Shown: in pieces, positions 43,505 through 54,000 of the stretch
Layout of the letters: the number at the start of each line of letters is the position of its first letter
Numbering within the stretch: the stretch's first letter is position 1
Origin: Pandoraea iniqua
GTDB lineage: Bacteria > Pseudomonadota > Gammaproteobacteria > Burkholderiales > Burkholderiaceae
DNA: 64,000 nt
Direction of reading: 5' to 3'
Assembly: GCF_902459685.1 (NCBI RefSeq)
Contig: NZ_CABPSF010000003.1
Coordinates: 124,001-188,000, forward strand
Position numbers and translations under genes: made by a program
Notes under the pieces: generated by a model
What the model saw: the letters and a program-made list of their open reading frames with translations, nothing else
Databases searched by the model: none
Told to the model about the DNA's origin: nothing

Positions 43505-44432
43505 GACGGAAGTCCTCCCGGCGGATGAGCCCGTCAAGTCCGCGCAACAGTGTCGTCGCCGACGGATACGAATTGAACAGATCGATGAGCGGTATCCGAT
43601 AAACACGCCCTGCCCGCACAGACGCTAGTCGGTTCCAGAACGGGCTGACGGCGAGTTGGCGTAACGCGGCCGTCGTCGACGCGCCGAAATCCACCACGAC
43701 GATGTCGGCGTCCGGCGCTTCCGCCAGTAGCTCGACGCCACCGACACTGAACCCGTACTCGTTGGTGCTGCGCGTCCACGCGTTGCGCAGGCCAACCCGC
43801 GTCATCACGTCCCACATGATGCTGTTGCGGCCATACGCGACCATTGACCGGCCGCCATCGTTGAGTGTCACCAGATAGGTCTGACGTTGCGCCGGACGGC
43901 CGCTCGCCGCCAGCGTTCTGGCGACCTCGGCCATGCGCGCTTCGACTTGCGCGATATAGGCGGCCGCTTGTTCCTCGCGGCCAGTCATGCGCGCCAGCGT
44001 GCGCAGCCCGTCGGCTGCACGGTCGAGGGCACCAGTCGCCCCCGTGAAGATGTCGAGATGGGTGACCGGCGCGACCACGCCCATACGCTCGCGAGCGATC
44101 TGCGGTGTGGTCACGGTGACGCACCAGTTGATGCCCAGCTCGATCATCAGTTCGAGGTTCGGCTCGATCGGGTCGCCGCTGTTGACGATGTTCATCCCCG
44201 GCGGCATGCGCGGCTCGGCACCCATCGAATCGTAAAACGCGCGGTCGGCTCCTGCGACAGGCTCGATACCCAGCGCGAGCAGCGACGACACGGCGCCGCG
44301 ATCGGGCGCAAGAATACGTAACGAGGACGCAGGCGACGCGGACGCCGCTATTGGGCGTCCGGCCGCGTGGACCCAAGGGCCGGCACCCGCCAACAAGGCA
44401 GCTGCGCCGGCACAAAAACTACGACGTTTCAT
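43497..44432 (-). CDS. Ferric-siderophore ABC transporter substrate-binding protein (FhuD-like)
   Basis: Periplasmic binding protein (311 aa) of the FhuD/FecB class. N-terminus KRRSFCAGAAALLAGAGPWV with cleavage near HAAG; the RRSF start is Tat-like. Landmarks are SSLLALGIEPVAGADRAFYD, PNLELMIELGINWCVTVTTP and VVDFGASTTAALRQLAVSPF. Delivers the ferric siderophore to the FhuB/FhuC-like pair encoded immediately downstream; 72 bases after the acylase stop. Confidence 0.88.
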   Translation of the reverse strand: MKRRSFCAGAAALLAGAGPWVHAAGRPIAASASPASSLRILAPDRGAVSSLLALGIEPVAGADRAFYDSMGAEPRMPPGMNIVNSGDPIEPNLELMIELGINWCVTVTTPQIARERMGVVAPVTHLDIFTGATGALDRAADGLRTLARMTGREEQAAAYIAQVEARMAEVARTLAASGRPAQRQTYLVTLNDGGRSMVAYGRNSIMWDVMTRVGLRNAWTRSTNEYGFSVGGVELLAEAPDADIVVVDFGASTTAALRQLAVSPFWNRLASVRAGRVYRIPLIDLFNSYPSATTLLRGLDGLIRREDFRHV

Positions 44433-44504
44433 GCAACTTTCCAGTGGTTCTTGTCCGCGCGCGACGTTCGGTAAGACCGGCGCGAGCGGTAATGTCATTG
44501 GGGG

Positions 44505-47500
44505 TTATCTAGGTAGTGCGTTCTGCGAGACCGCCCGGCCGGCGCTGGCCGAGGGGGTTTCCTGCCACACCGCAAGCCAGCGTTGGTGCTGTTGTGCGGT
44601 GGCTTGCTGCGTAAGCGACAGTGAGACGGACGGCACGCCCCGGCTGTCGAGCAATGTGATTTGCCCGTCGTTGTTGCCGAGGTCATCACACCTCGCGGCG
44701 ATTCCCGACACACGCACGTGCAGCGTGAAGTCCCGGATCTGCACGCTCAGCCAACCACCGCCGATATTCCTGACTTGCTTGATGCGCCCTGATTGCGCCA
44801 GCGACGCGCCATCGTTGCTGACGTCGATTCGTACCGGCCAGCCACCCGCCTTGGCGGCGTCGAGGGCGTCCGCCAACGCCAGTCTTGCCCGGCGGCCATC
44901 CTGATCCGAACGCTGGCAACGCTTGGCAGCGGCACGTTCCTGCGACGCACCGGGCGACGCTGGGGCCGCGACGTCGTTCGCCGTGCCGGGCGTGCCCGGT
45001 GTGACTGTTGCACGAAATGCGGCGACGAATGCATCGTAGTCCGTCACGTGTTGCTCGTCCATGGACGTGATTTTGGCGATATTGCGCCCCTGCGCGTCGA
45101 AGAATTGCAGTTGCCGATAGGGTTCGCGTTTCGGGCCGTAGTAGCGTGTGACGGCGTACGCGGACGCCCAGCGTGCCGGGTCGATCGTCATGTCCAGTGC
45201 ATCGCTCGCGTTGCCACGAGCGTCAAAGAGCGGTTTCGACGAACGGACGACCCGCTCGCCAATGCCATGCGCCGTGCGCACCATCACCTCGATGCGCCCC
45301 AATCGATGAAGGCGGGTGCGCATTGCCTGCAAATCCGAGGGCGCCATTCGCAGGGGAACGATCACACTGCCCTGCTCTGCGGCAACGAGGTCTGCTTCTG
45401 ACGTGCCAAGCAACTCACTCGCTTCGCGCGCTGGCATCCCCTGCTTTGACAACGCCTGCCAACGCGCCGGAATAGTGTTCACCGGCGTCGAGTCCGACAA
45501 CGAGGCCGGGGTGGTCTGCGCGCTGTCGAGCCACAGTCCGCCGTCACCAGTGCGTGTGGCGTCGAGCGGGCGGGCAACCCATGCCTGCTTGCTGTAGCGC
45601 AGTGTGCCGTCGGTGAAGTGCGCCGAGGCCGGGTCGTCGGACTGTGCACCGGCCATCAGCGTGCGCGCGTTCACCGGTCCGCCGTTCGCACCGAATGTCA
45701 CCACTTGCAGATAGCTGTTCGAGAACGCGTGCGCGTCGATCTTGAGCGCGCCGTCTTCGATACGGGCATCGCTATTGCAGCCCGACGTGAAATAGCCTTC
45801 GTCGTCGCAGCCGCCGAACCACGGAATTCGCACGCCGTTGCGCACGGCGTACATGGCCGAACCGGTTTCCGCATCGGGGGTAAAACCGCCCTCCCGCAGT
45901 CGCAGCACGGCCACGCCGAGCCATTTGGCGAGCGTCTTGCCGTCGACATTCAGCGTGTTGGGGGTATCGAGCGGACGCAGTGGATCGAACGGCACCGCAA
46001 ACCGCTTGTCTTCCGGCACCGATTTGATCTGCGCCCACCATGCGTCCCACAGCACAGCACCCTGCGCGAACGGGCTGGCGGTGTTGTCCCAGCGTTGCAG
46101 CACGCGGCATGCTTCGGCGATGTCGACATCTCGCGTTGGTGTTGCGCGTTGATCATTTTCGGAGGGTTCCACCGACACGATCTGACGGCCGCCATCGGGC
46201 TTGCAGGCACCGGCCACCGCTTGGGATTTGAACAGCAGCGCGGACATCGAACGTGCGTCGAGCGCAGCGCGCGCGACGCTGTCTGCCGTTGCCCCGGGCG
46301 CGCCGAGGCCGTCGCTGCCATGAATGCGCTGGTCAGCAAGACGGAAGCCCAGCCGTGGCCGCAGCCCCATCTCCGTGCGCTCACCACCCGTCACGGCGGC
46401 AAAACCGGTAAGCGGCTGCGCGGGGTTGACGATCCAGTGCGTGTTGTTCATGTTCGCGACGTAGTCGTGGCGGAACAACTGCGGCATCGCGTCGGCGGGC
46501 AATGCCCCGGCTTGGGCGGCGTCCGCGCTGGACTGCCAACCGCACGCGGAACGTGACCCATCGAGGAACGGCACGCCCGGTGCCTGTGCGGCGAACGCTT
46601 TGCCCAGCGGCGGTGTGCATTGCGCGGCCAGCGCATCGGGCACGTTCGGGACTGCGCCGACGTCGCCGAACCACACCCGCGGATCGTCGCGACCGATCGC
46701 GACCGTGTTGACCCATGGCGTGGCGGCCTGCCGGCGGGCAATTCCGACGAAATCGTCGAGCGACGTCGCACGTCCCCATGCGAGGAAGTTCGCGAACACC
46801 CGATAGTTGTCGGCATTGATGTCACGAATCACGAACGCCTGACCGGGCTTGCCCTCGGCACCGGCCCGCCATTGCAACGCGGGCGACATCGCGCCGAGAT
46901 TGACGACCGGCCCGAGCGCCGTGCGGTAAAGCGTGCGGCTTTGGGTGTGCACCGTGCCGTCAGCTTCACGAACCGGCACGGTCACGGTCACGGGCGTCAT
47001 GGCGACAGGTTTGCCGTCGACCAGATACGTGGTCGCCGAGTCCGGCGCGAGCGACAACTGAAACAGGCCGAAGCGCCGTGCGGCGGACACCGTGTGCGTC
47101 CACGCGACGTCGCGATTGAAGCCGATCATGACCACGGGAACGCCCAGAAACGACACGCCGCTGACGTCGAGCTGCCCCGGCACGGTCAAGCGCATTTGAT
47201 AGAAGCGGTCCGGCCCTTCGAGGAACCAGTGCGGGTTACCGAGCAGCACCGACTGTGTGCCCGCGCTACCCTGCGCGCCGAACGCGAGCGCGTTGCTGCC
47301 GATGCCTCGCCCGCCACCGACGTCGAACTCCCCTTCGCGCAATGCAAGCTTGCCGGCCGGCGAGGTGCGGCTTTGCGGCTGCGGTACCCCTGACGCTTTG
47401 CCCGGTGGCATCGCACTCGCCACCCGGCCGGCAAACCGCGCCATGCCGCCCGCGAGATTGGCCGCGAACAGGCGCCGGTAGACGTCGTCCGGTGAAATGG

Positions 47501-48053
47501 CCGTCACCCACGGTTCGCTGCGGCAAGCCGCGTGCGACGGCGTGGACTTGTTGCGCTGCCAGTCTTGCAGATAGCGGTTATAGCCCGCGGCGAAACCTTC
47601 GACCAGTTCGCGAAATTGCGGCGTCTGGGCTTCACGGTAGGCTTGCAGCCGCGCGTTGTCGGCCACCAGCCGGAAGAAGACATCGGAATCGAGATTGTCG
47701 AGATCGCCCAGCGTCGATGCGGTGGGTTGCTTGCCCTGCGCGCCGAAGTAGCGCGACCGATCGCCGCGATACGTGACGAACGCCTGCGCCATCGTGCAGA
47801 GGTCATCCTGTGCCTGCACATACGCCGCCCCCCAGCCGAGGCTTCCCCAATCGTTCGCGACGATATGCGGCATGCCGTCCGTCGTCCGCTCGATTTGGGC
47901 GCGATAGCGCTGCGGCGCCGCACTGCCTGCGACTGCGGGCGAACGCGAAGCATCCGCCGCGCAGCCACCCAGCACGGCAAGGCAGAGCGCGCCAAGGGCG
48001 AGACGTGTGGCGGTGTGACGATGACGATCCGAAGGGTTGAAGCGAAATGTCAT
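44505..48053 (-). CDS. Penicillin-acylase-family lipoprotein fused to HemS/ChuS-like domain
   Basis: A 1182-residue two-part protein. Residues 17-31 are a lipoprotein signal (LALGALCLAVLGGC, Cys31). Residues about 48-850 are an Ntn-hydrolase acylase of the PvdQ/aculeacin-acylase group: nucleophile Ser253 in GIGSNALAFG where autocleavage would free the beta chain, WTHTVSAARRFG (about 318), and NMNNTHWIVNPAQPLTGF (534-551). Residues about 860-1012 read as the first HemS/HmuS repeat (SKQGMPAREASELLGTSEAD, RLGRIEVMVRTAHGI, QLQFFDAQGRNIAKITS), and about 1056-1165 as the second (AGGWPVRIDVSNDGASLAQS, GGGWLSVQIRDFTLHVRVSG), joined by a Pro/Ala/Thr linker. The usual heme-ligand segment between the repeats is missing. 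ATGA overlap with the NRPS stop. Probably deacylates the exported siderophore precursor; the second domain's role is open. Confidence 0.82.
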   Translation of the reverse strand: MTFRFNPSDRHRHTATRLALGALCLAVLGGCAADASRSPAVAGSAAPQRYRAQIERTTDGMPHIVANDWGSLGWGAAYVQAQDDLCTMAQAFVTYRGDRSRYFGAQGKQPTASTLGDLDNLDSDVFFRLVADNARLQAYREAQTPQFRELVEGFAAGYNRYLQDWQRNKSTPSHAACRSEPWVTAISPDDVYRRLFAANLAGGMARFAGRVASAMPPGKASGVPQPQSRTSPAGKLALREGEFDVGGGRGIGSNALAFGAQGSAGTQSVLLGNPHWFLEGPDRFYQMRLTVPGQLDVSGVSFLGVPVVMIGFNRDVAWTHTVSAARRFGLFQLSLAPDSATTYLVDGKPVAMTPVTVTVPVREADGTVHTQSRTLYRTALGPVVNLGAMSPALQWRAGAEGKPGQAFVIRDINADNYRVFANFLAWGRATSLDDFVGIARRQAATPWVNTVAIGRDDPRVWFGDVGAVPNVPDALAAQCTPPLGKAFAAQAPGVPFLDGSRSACGWQSSADAAQAGALPADAMPQLFRHDYVANMNNTHWIVNPAQPLTGFAAVTGGERTEMGLRPRLGFRLADQRIHGSDGLGAPGATADSVARAALDARSMSALLFKSQAVAGACKPDGGRQIVSVEPSENDQRATPTRDVDIAEACRVLQRWDNTASPFAQGAVLWDAWWAQIKSVPEDKRFAVPFDPLRPLDTPNTLNVDGKTLAKWLGVAVLRLREGGFTPDAETGSAMYAVRNGVRIPWFGGCDDEGYFTSGCNSDARIEDGALKIDAHAFSNSYLQVVTFGANGGPVNARTLMAGAQSDDPASAHFTDGTLRYSKQAWVARPLDATRTGDGGLWLDSAQTTPASLSDSTPVNTIPARWQALSKQGMPAREASELLGTSEADLVAAEQGSVIVPLRMAPSDLQAMRTRLHRLGRIEVMVRTAHGIGERVVRSSKPLFDARGNASDALDMTIDPARWASAYAVTRYYGPKREPYRQLQFFDAQGRNIAKITSMDEQHVTDYDAFVAAFRATVTPGTPGTANDVAAPASPGASQERAAAKRCQRSDQDGRRARLALADALDAAKAGGWPVRIDVSNDGASLAQSGRIKQVRNIGGGWLSVQIRDFTLHVRVSGIAARCDDLGNNDGQITLLDSRGVPSVSLSLTQQATAQQHQRWLAVWQETPSASAGRAVSQNALPR

Positions 48054-51000
48054 GAGCGATTGCCTGCCGAGGTGTCCTGTGGATGCAGCGCGCCGAGTGC
48101 ACGATGCAGCGACGCGATGAAATCCGGATGACGCACGATACCGGTGTGATCGGTGTCGAAGGTCTCGACGGTGACGTGTCCGGCCTGCGCCCGCCACGCG
48201 CGGGTTGCGGCAATCGCATCGAGCGCATTCGTCGTGTCGCCGTCGCGGCGGGCGAGCCAAAGGTGCATCGGCACCGGCAACGGCGCCGCATCGTGCGCGG
48301 CGGCCGAGACGGCGTCGAAATGCTTGCCGATGCGCAGTACGGTGGCGAGCCATTGCCGTCCGTCGTCGCCTTCGGGGATCACGCCCTGCCAACGCCCCGC
48401 GTCGGCCTGCATGGCGGCCAGCAAATGATCTATCTCTGCGTCGTCGATCTGTAAGGTCTTGGCGACATCCACAATGGGTGCGGGCGCATCGAGCGACTCA
48501 GCGCCTTCGGGCGCTTCGCCGTCCACGCTGCCAAGGAAGTCGACGACTTCCCCCTGCGCGACGAGCACGCCCGCCACATGACGCGCGATGGCGGCGCCGC
48601 TCGACCAGCCGAGCAACCGGTACGGCCCCGTGGGCTGCACGCGCCGAATGGCGGTCGCGTAGTCCAATGCCAGCGCGTCGAGCGACGCCGGGGCCCATGC
48701 GGCATCCGTGTACATCGGGGATTGCACGCCGTGCACCTGTGCCATGCCGTCCAGTGCGCTCGCCAATGGCCGGTACTCGCCGACGAGGCCGTAACCGGGG
48801 TGAATCGCGAACAGTTGTGTGGCCGCCGCCCGGTTGAGCGTGACGATATTCGCCGGCCGTCCTTGTGTGGTCTCGTCCAGCCACGACGCGAGCCCGGCAA
48901 TCGTCGGATGCGCGAACAGGCCTTCCAGCGAGAAATGACCGAAGCCGCGACGCTGTGCGTTGGTGGCCACCTTGAGTGCCGCGAGCGAGTCGCCGCCGAT
49001 GGCGAAGAAGTTATCGTGCCGGCCAAAGCCGTCGCGCCCGAGCGTGTCGCGCCAGACGTCGAACAACATCGCCTCCGTAGGCGTCACCGGACCTTGCGCT
49101 GCCTCGTCCGCCTTGCGCACGGTCGGCTCCGGCAGCGCGGCGCGGTTGAGTTTGCCGTTGGGCATCAGCGGCAACGCCTCGAGCCGCACGAACGCGCCCG
49201 GAATCATGAAGCCCGGCAAACGTGTCTGAAGCGCTTCACGTAGCAAATCGGTGTCGGACAGTGAGGCATCGCCGGTAACGTAGCCAACCAGTTGGCGGTC
49301 ATCCCCCTGCCCTCGCAGTTCGGCCGCGGCTTCCCGCACGCCCGGAACACTGCGCAGCGCCGCTTCGACCTCGCCCAGCTCGATCCGGAAGCCGCGCAGC
49401 TTCACTTGCTGGTCCATGCGGCCGAGGAAGTCGATGGTCCCGTCTGGCCGCTGACGGCAAAGGTCGCCGGAACGGTACTGGCGTGCGCCGTCGTTGCGGT
49501 GCGGGTCTGGAATAAACTTCTCCGCCGTGAGCGACGCGCGGCCAAGATATCCGCGGGCCAGCGTTTCGCCGCCGATGCACAACTCGCCGAGCGCGCCGGG
49601 CGGCAACGCGTTGCCCGCGTCGTCACACACATAGACATCGCGCGACGGATATGGGCCGCCGATGGACACGATGGGCTGCGCGCAGTCGGCGTCTTGCGTC
49701 GGCCGGTACATGCAGGCGACCGTGGTCTCGGTCGGTCCATACAGGTTGTCCAGACGGATGTGGGCAAGCGGCCCGCTGCGCCATTGCCGCAGGGCATCGC
49801 CGGGCAAGCCTTCGCCGCCGACGGTAATTTGGCGCAAGGCGAGCGAGGCCGGGTCAGGCGGCTCGTGCAGCCACTGCTGCCAGTACGCCGTCGGAATCCG
49901 GGCGAACGTCACTTGCTGCGCGACCAGTTGGCGATTGGTGGTCGCAAGGTCCCACGGCTTCGCGCCGCGCATCTCGATGCTGCCGCCCTGCATGAGCGAA
50001 GGCAGCATCTCGTGCAACGCCACGTCGAAGTTGATGGTCGACGACTGCAACTGGCGATCGGCGACGGAAATGCCATACGTCGTGATGAAGTCGTTCAGGT
50101 GCAGTGCGAGGCTGCGGTGACTGACGGCCACCCCTTTCGGACGCCCGGTCGAGCCCGACGTGTAGATGACGTATGCCAGTTGGTCGCCGTGTAGGGCTGC
50201 GTGTTCATCGATGCTCCGCAGCGCATCGCTTTCACCTTCACCTTCACCTTCACCTTCACCCTGTGCCGGTCTGAGTTGATCGATATCGATCGCCTCACGT
50301 TGCACAAACAGCGCGGCCAGTGCGTCGCGGGTGTCGGCATCGGTCAACACGCGCGAGACGCCCGCATCTTCCATCATGTAAGCCAGACGGTCGGCCGGAT
50401 ACTCCGGGTCGAGCGGCACGAACGCGGCACCGGCGCGCAGCACGCCGATTAGCGCGGGTACTACCGCTGCGGACCGCCGCAGGCATAACCCCACCCGCTC
50501 CTCGCGCTTCACACCCGAGGCGATGAGCCGATGGGCAACCCGCGCCGACCATGCGTCGAGCGCGGCGTACGTCAGATTTTCGCCTTCACAGTGAACCGCG
50601 TTCTTGCCCGCGTGCGAGCGCGCCGTTTCGATCAACGTCTGCGTGACCGGGCGCCATGGCTTGTCAGTTCCTGTACGACCCGGCTTGGCATTGACGAGCG
50701 CCGGGGCGTCGATCAGCGGCACGTCGCCCAGCGCGACCTCAGGCGGCGCGAGCATTGCCTCGTCGCGGACAAGCCGGTCGAGCACTGTGCGGTAACCGGC
50801 GAGCATCTCGCCAACCGTGTCCCGTTCGAAAATGTCGCACGCGTAAGTCAGCGACAGGCCGAACGCGTCGTCCTCAAAAACATTGAGGACCAGATCGAAC
50901 CGGGCCGTTGCCGCTTCGTTGGCCAGCAGCCCGAATTGCACGCCCGGCAGCGACGTTGGCTTGCCGGCCCGCGCGCCGTAATTGAACATCACCTGAAACA

Positions 51001-54000
51001 GCGGCGTATGGCTCAGGCTGCGCTGCGTCTGCAATGCATCGACAAGGCGCGCGAACGGCACGTCCTGATGGGCTTGCGCTTCGATCATGCGGTCGCGCGT
51101 CTGTGCGAGTAAATCGCTGAACGTCTGCACGCCGGCCAATTCCGCCCGAATGACGAGCGTGTTGACGAAGAAGCCGACGAGATCGTCGGTGGCCGGGTGT
51201 ACGCGTCCCGCCACCGGCACGCCCACGCGCACGTCTTTCTGCGCGGCGTAACGGGAAAGCGTGAGTTGCCATGCGCTGAGCAGCACGGTGAACGGCGTCG
51301 TGCCATGACGGCGGGCCAGCGCACGCACCCGTTGGCTGACGTCGCCCGGCAGCTCGGCGGTGAGGCGCGCGCCGCGATCCGCGCGCAAGCCGGTCCGTTT
51401 GCGTGCTACGGGCAATTCCAGTGCCGGGTGCTCGTCGCCGAGCCGATCTCGCCAATAGGCCAGTTGCGCCGATTCACGCGCGTCGTCGAGCCATTCGCGA
51501 TGCCATGCGGCAAAGTCGCCATACTGCGCAGCAAGCGGCGTGAAAGCAGGTTCGTCGCCTGTCAGCCGTGCCGTATAAGCTTGGCCGAAGTCGCGCGCCA
51601 GCACGCCGACCGACCACTCGTCGGCAACGATGTGATGCGTCGCGAAGTGCAGAACGTGTGAGGTGGCGCCGAGACGCAGCAGCGTCACCCGCAGAATCGG
51701 CCCGTGCGTCAGGTCGATCGGTCTGGACGACAGCGCCTGAAGACGATCGCTCAGTGTGGCACCGCTACGCTCAAGGTCTTCAACGGCCCAGCCGAACGCA
51801 TCGGGGGCATCCACGACTTGCCACGGCGTGTCGTCGACCGCTTCGAAGTGGCTGTGCAGCACGTCATGGCGCTTGACGACGTCGGCCACGGCGAGTGCAA
51901 GCGCCTGCGTGTCGAGTTGCCCGTCGAGTCGGAATGCGCCGGTCATGTGATACGCGGCGCTCGACGGATCGAGTTGCCAAAGGAACCAGAGGCGCGCCTG
52001 CCCCTGCGTAAGCAGCGCGCGCTGGCGGTCGTCTCGCACGGGGATCGGTGCGACGGTGGTCAACGGGGTATCGATACCCGGCGAGGCCTGTGTCAGGCAT
52101 TCGGCTAGCGCCGACAACGTCGCCGCGGCAAAGACATCGCGCAGTGCGAGCGCCCTCGTGTGTTTCGTGGCCAGCAGAGAAACGACCTGCATGGCTTGCA
52201 GCGAATGGCCACCCAATGCGAAGAAATTGTCATCGCGGCCGATGCGCTCGACGCCCAGCACTTCCCGCCAGACGCCCGCGAGCAGCGTCTCGTCCGCCGT
52301 TTGTGGGGCGGAGAAGTGTCGCGGGGCGATGTCCGGTGCAGGCAGCGCCTTGCGGTCGATCTTGCCGTTGGGTGTCAGCGGCAATGCGGGCAATGAAAGA
52401 ATGACGGCGGGCACCATGTAGTCCGGCAGTTGCGCGGCCAACGCGTTGCGCATGGCATCGGCATCCACCACCCCGCCCGCCGGTGACACGTACCCAACCA
52501 ATTGCGTACCGGAGGCGCTTTCGTGCGCAACGACCACCGCCGCCCCGACGCCTTCACTCGCGGCCAGACGCGCTTCGATTTCGCCGAGTTCGATCCGGTG
52601 TCCGCGAATCTTGACCTGATGGTCGGTGCGGCCGAGGAATTCGAGCGTGCCGTCGTGCTTCCAGCGTGCGAGATCTCCCGTGCGATACAACCGCTTGCCG
52701 TCCGGCGAGAACGGGTCGGGAACGAAGCGCTCGGCGCTCAGGTCTGCCCGGCCAAAGTAACCGCGCGCGAGACCACTGCCGCCAAGGTACAACTCGCCGG
52801 CCACGCCCGGTGGCACCCGCTGAAGCCGGGCATCGAGCACGCGCGCTTGCGTCCCCGCGATCACCTGCCCCAGCACCGGTTTGCCGACGACGCGGCCAAG
52901 CATCGACCAGATCGTCGTTTCGGTCGGACCGTACAAGTTCCAGAGTTCGCAGCCACGCGCGCGCAGGGCATCGGCCAGATCCGGCGGCAGCGCCTCGCCG
53001 CCGCACAGCGCGCGCAGCGCAGGCCACGGCCGGCCGGCCGCGAGCAACATGCGCCATGTCGCAGGCGTCGATTGCAGCACCGTCGCGCCGCTTTGCTGCA
53101 ACAACGCGGCGAGCGCAAAGCCGTCACGGGCCGTCTCGCGGGACGCCACAATCACTTGGGCACCCAGCGTGAGCGGCAGGAAGAGTTCGAGCGCAGCGAT
53201 ATCGAACGAGAGCGACGTCACCGCCACCCATCGGTCGTCTGCCGTCAGCCCGGGACGCTGCGCCAGACTGGACAAAAAGTTCGACAGCCCGCCGTGGCGC
53301 ACCATCACGCCTTTCGGCTTGCCGGTCGAGCCCGAGGTGTAGATCACATACGCCAGATGCTCCGGCCCGACGGTGATGTCGGGGGCGGTGCCGGTGTAAG
53401 TCTCACCGTCGAAGCGATCCAGCAACAGGCACGCCGAACCGGCCGGTATCGGCAACGTCGCCTTGAGCGACGACTGCGTGATGAGCCGAGTCACGCCGCT
53501 GTGGTCGAGCATGTAGCGCAGACGTTCTGCCGGGTACCCCGGGTCGAGCGGTACGTAGCAGCCGCCCGCCTTGAGCACGCCCAGCAGCGCCACGAGCATG
53601 CCGGCACCCCGTTCGAGTGCGATGGCTACGGGCACATCCGGCCCGACGCCCTGTGCAATCAAGGCGTGTGCCAGTTGATTGCTGCGGCGCTCCAGTGCGG
53701 CATACGTCAGCGACGCGTCGTCACCGTGCACGGCGATCGCATCCGGCGTTCGACGCGCTTGCGCCGACATTCGGACGTGTACCGGCGCGTCGGCTGCGAA
53801 GTCATCGGTCGCGACGCCCCACGCGTGAAGTTGCGCTGCCGCCTCGGTGTCGATGAGCGTGATGTCGTCGATCACGGTGTCGTCCGAAGCGCACAGGGCG
53901 GACAGCATGGTTGCGTACTGGCTCGACAGACGTGCCATTGTCGACGCCTCGAACAGCTCGCGGGCATACGTGAAGCTGCCCGCGATGGCGCCGTCGGATG

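Noticed and set aside
50231-50260. CRISPR-like array
   Set aside because: Units are 6 bp, contiguous, without spacers, and encode Gly-Glu in frame.
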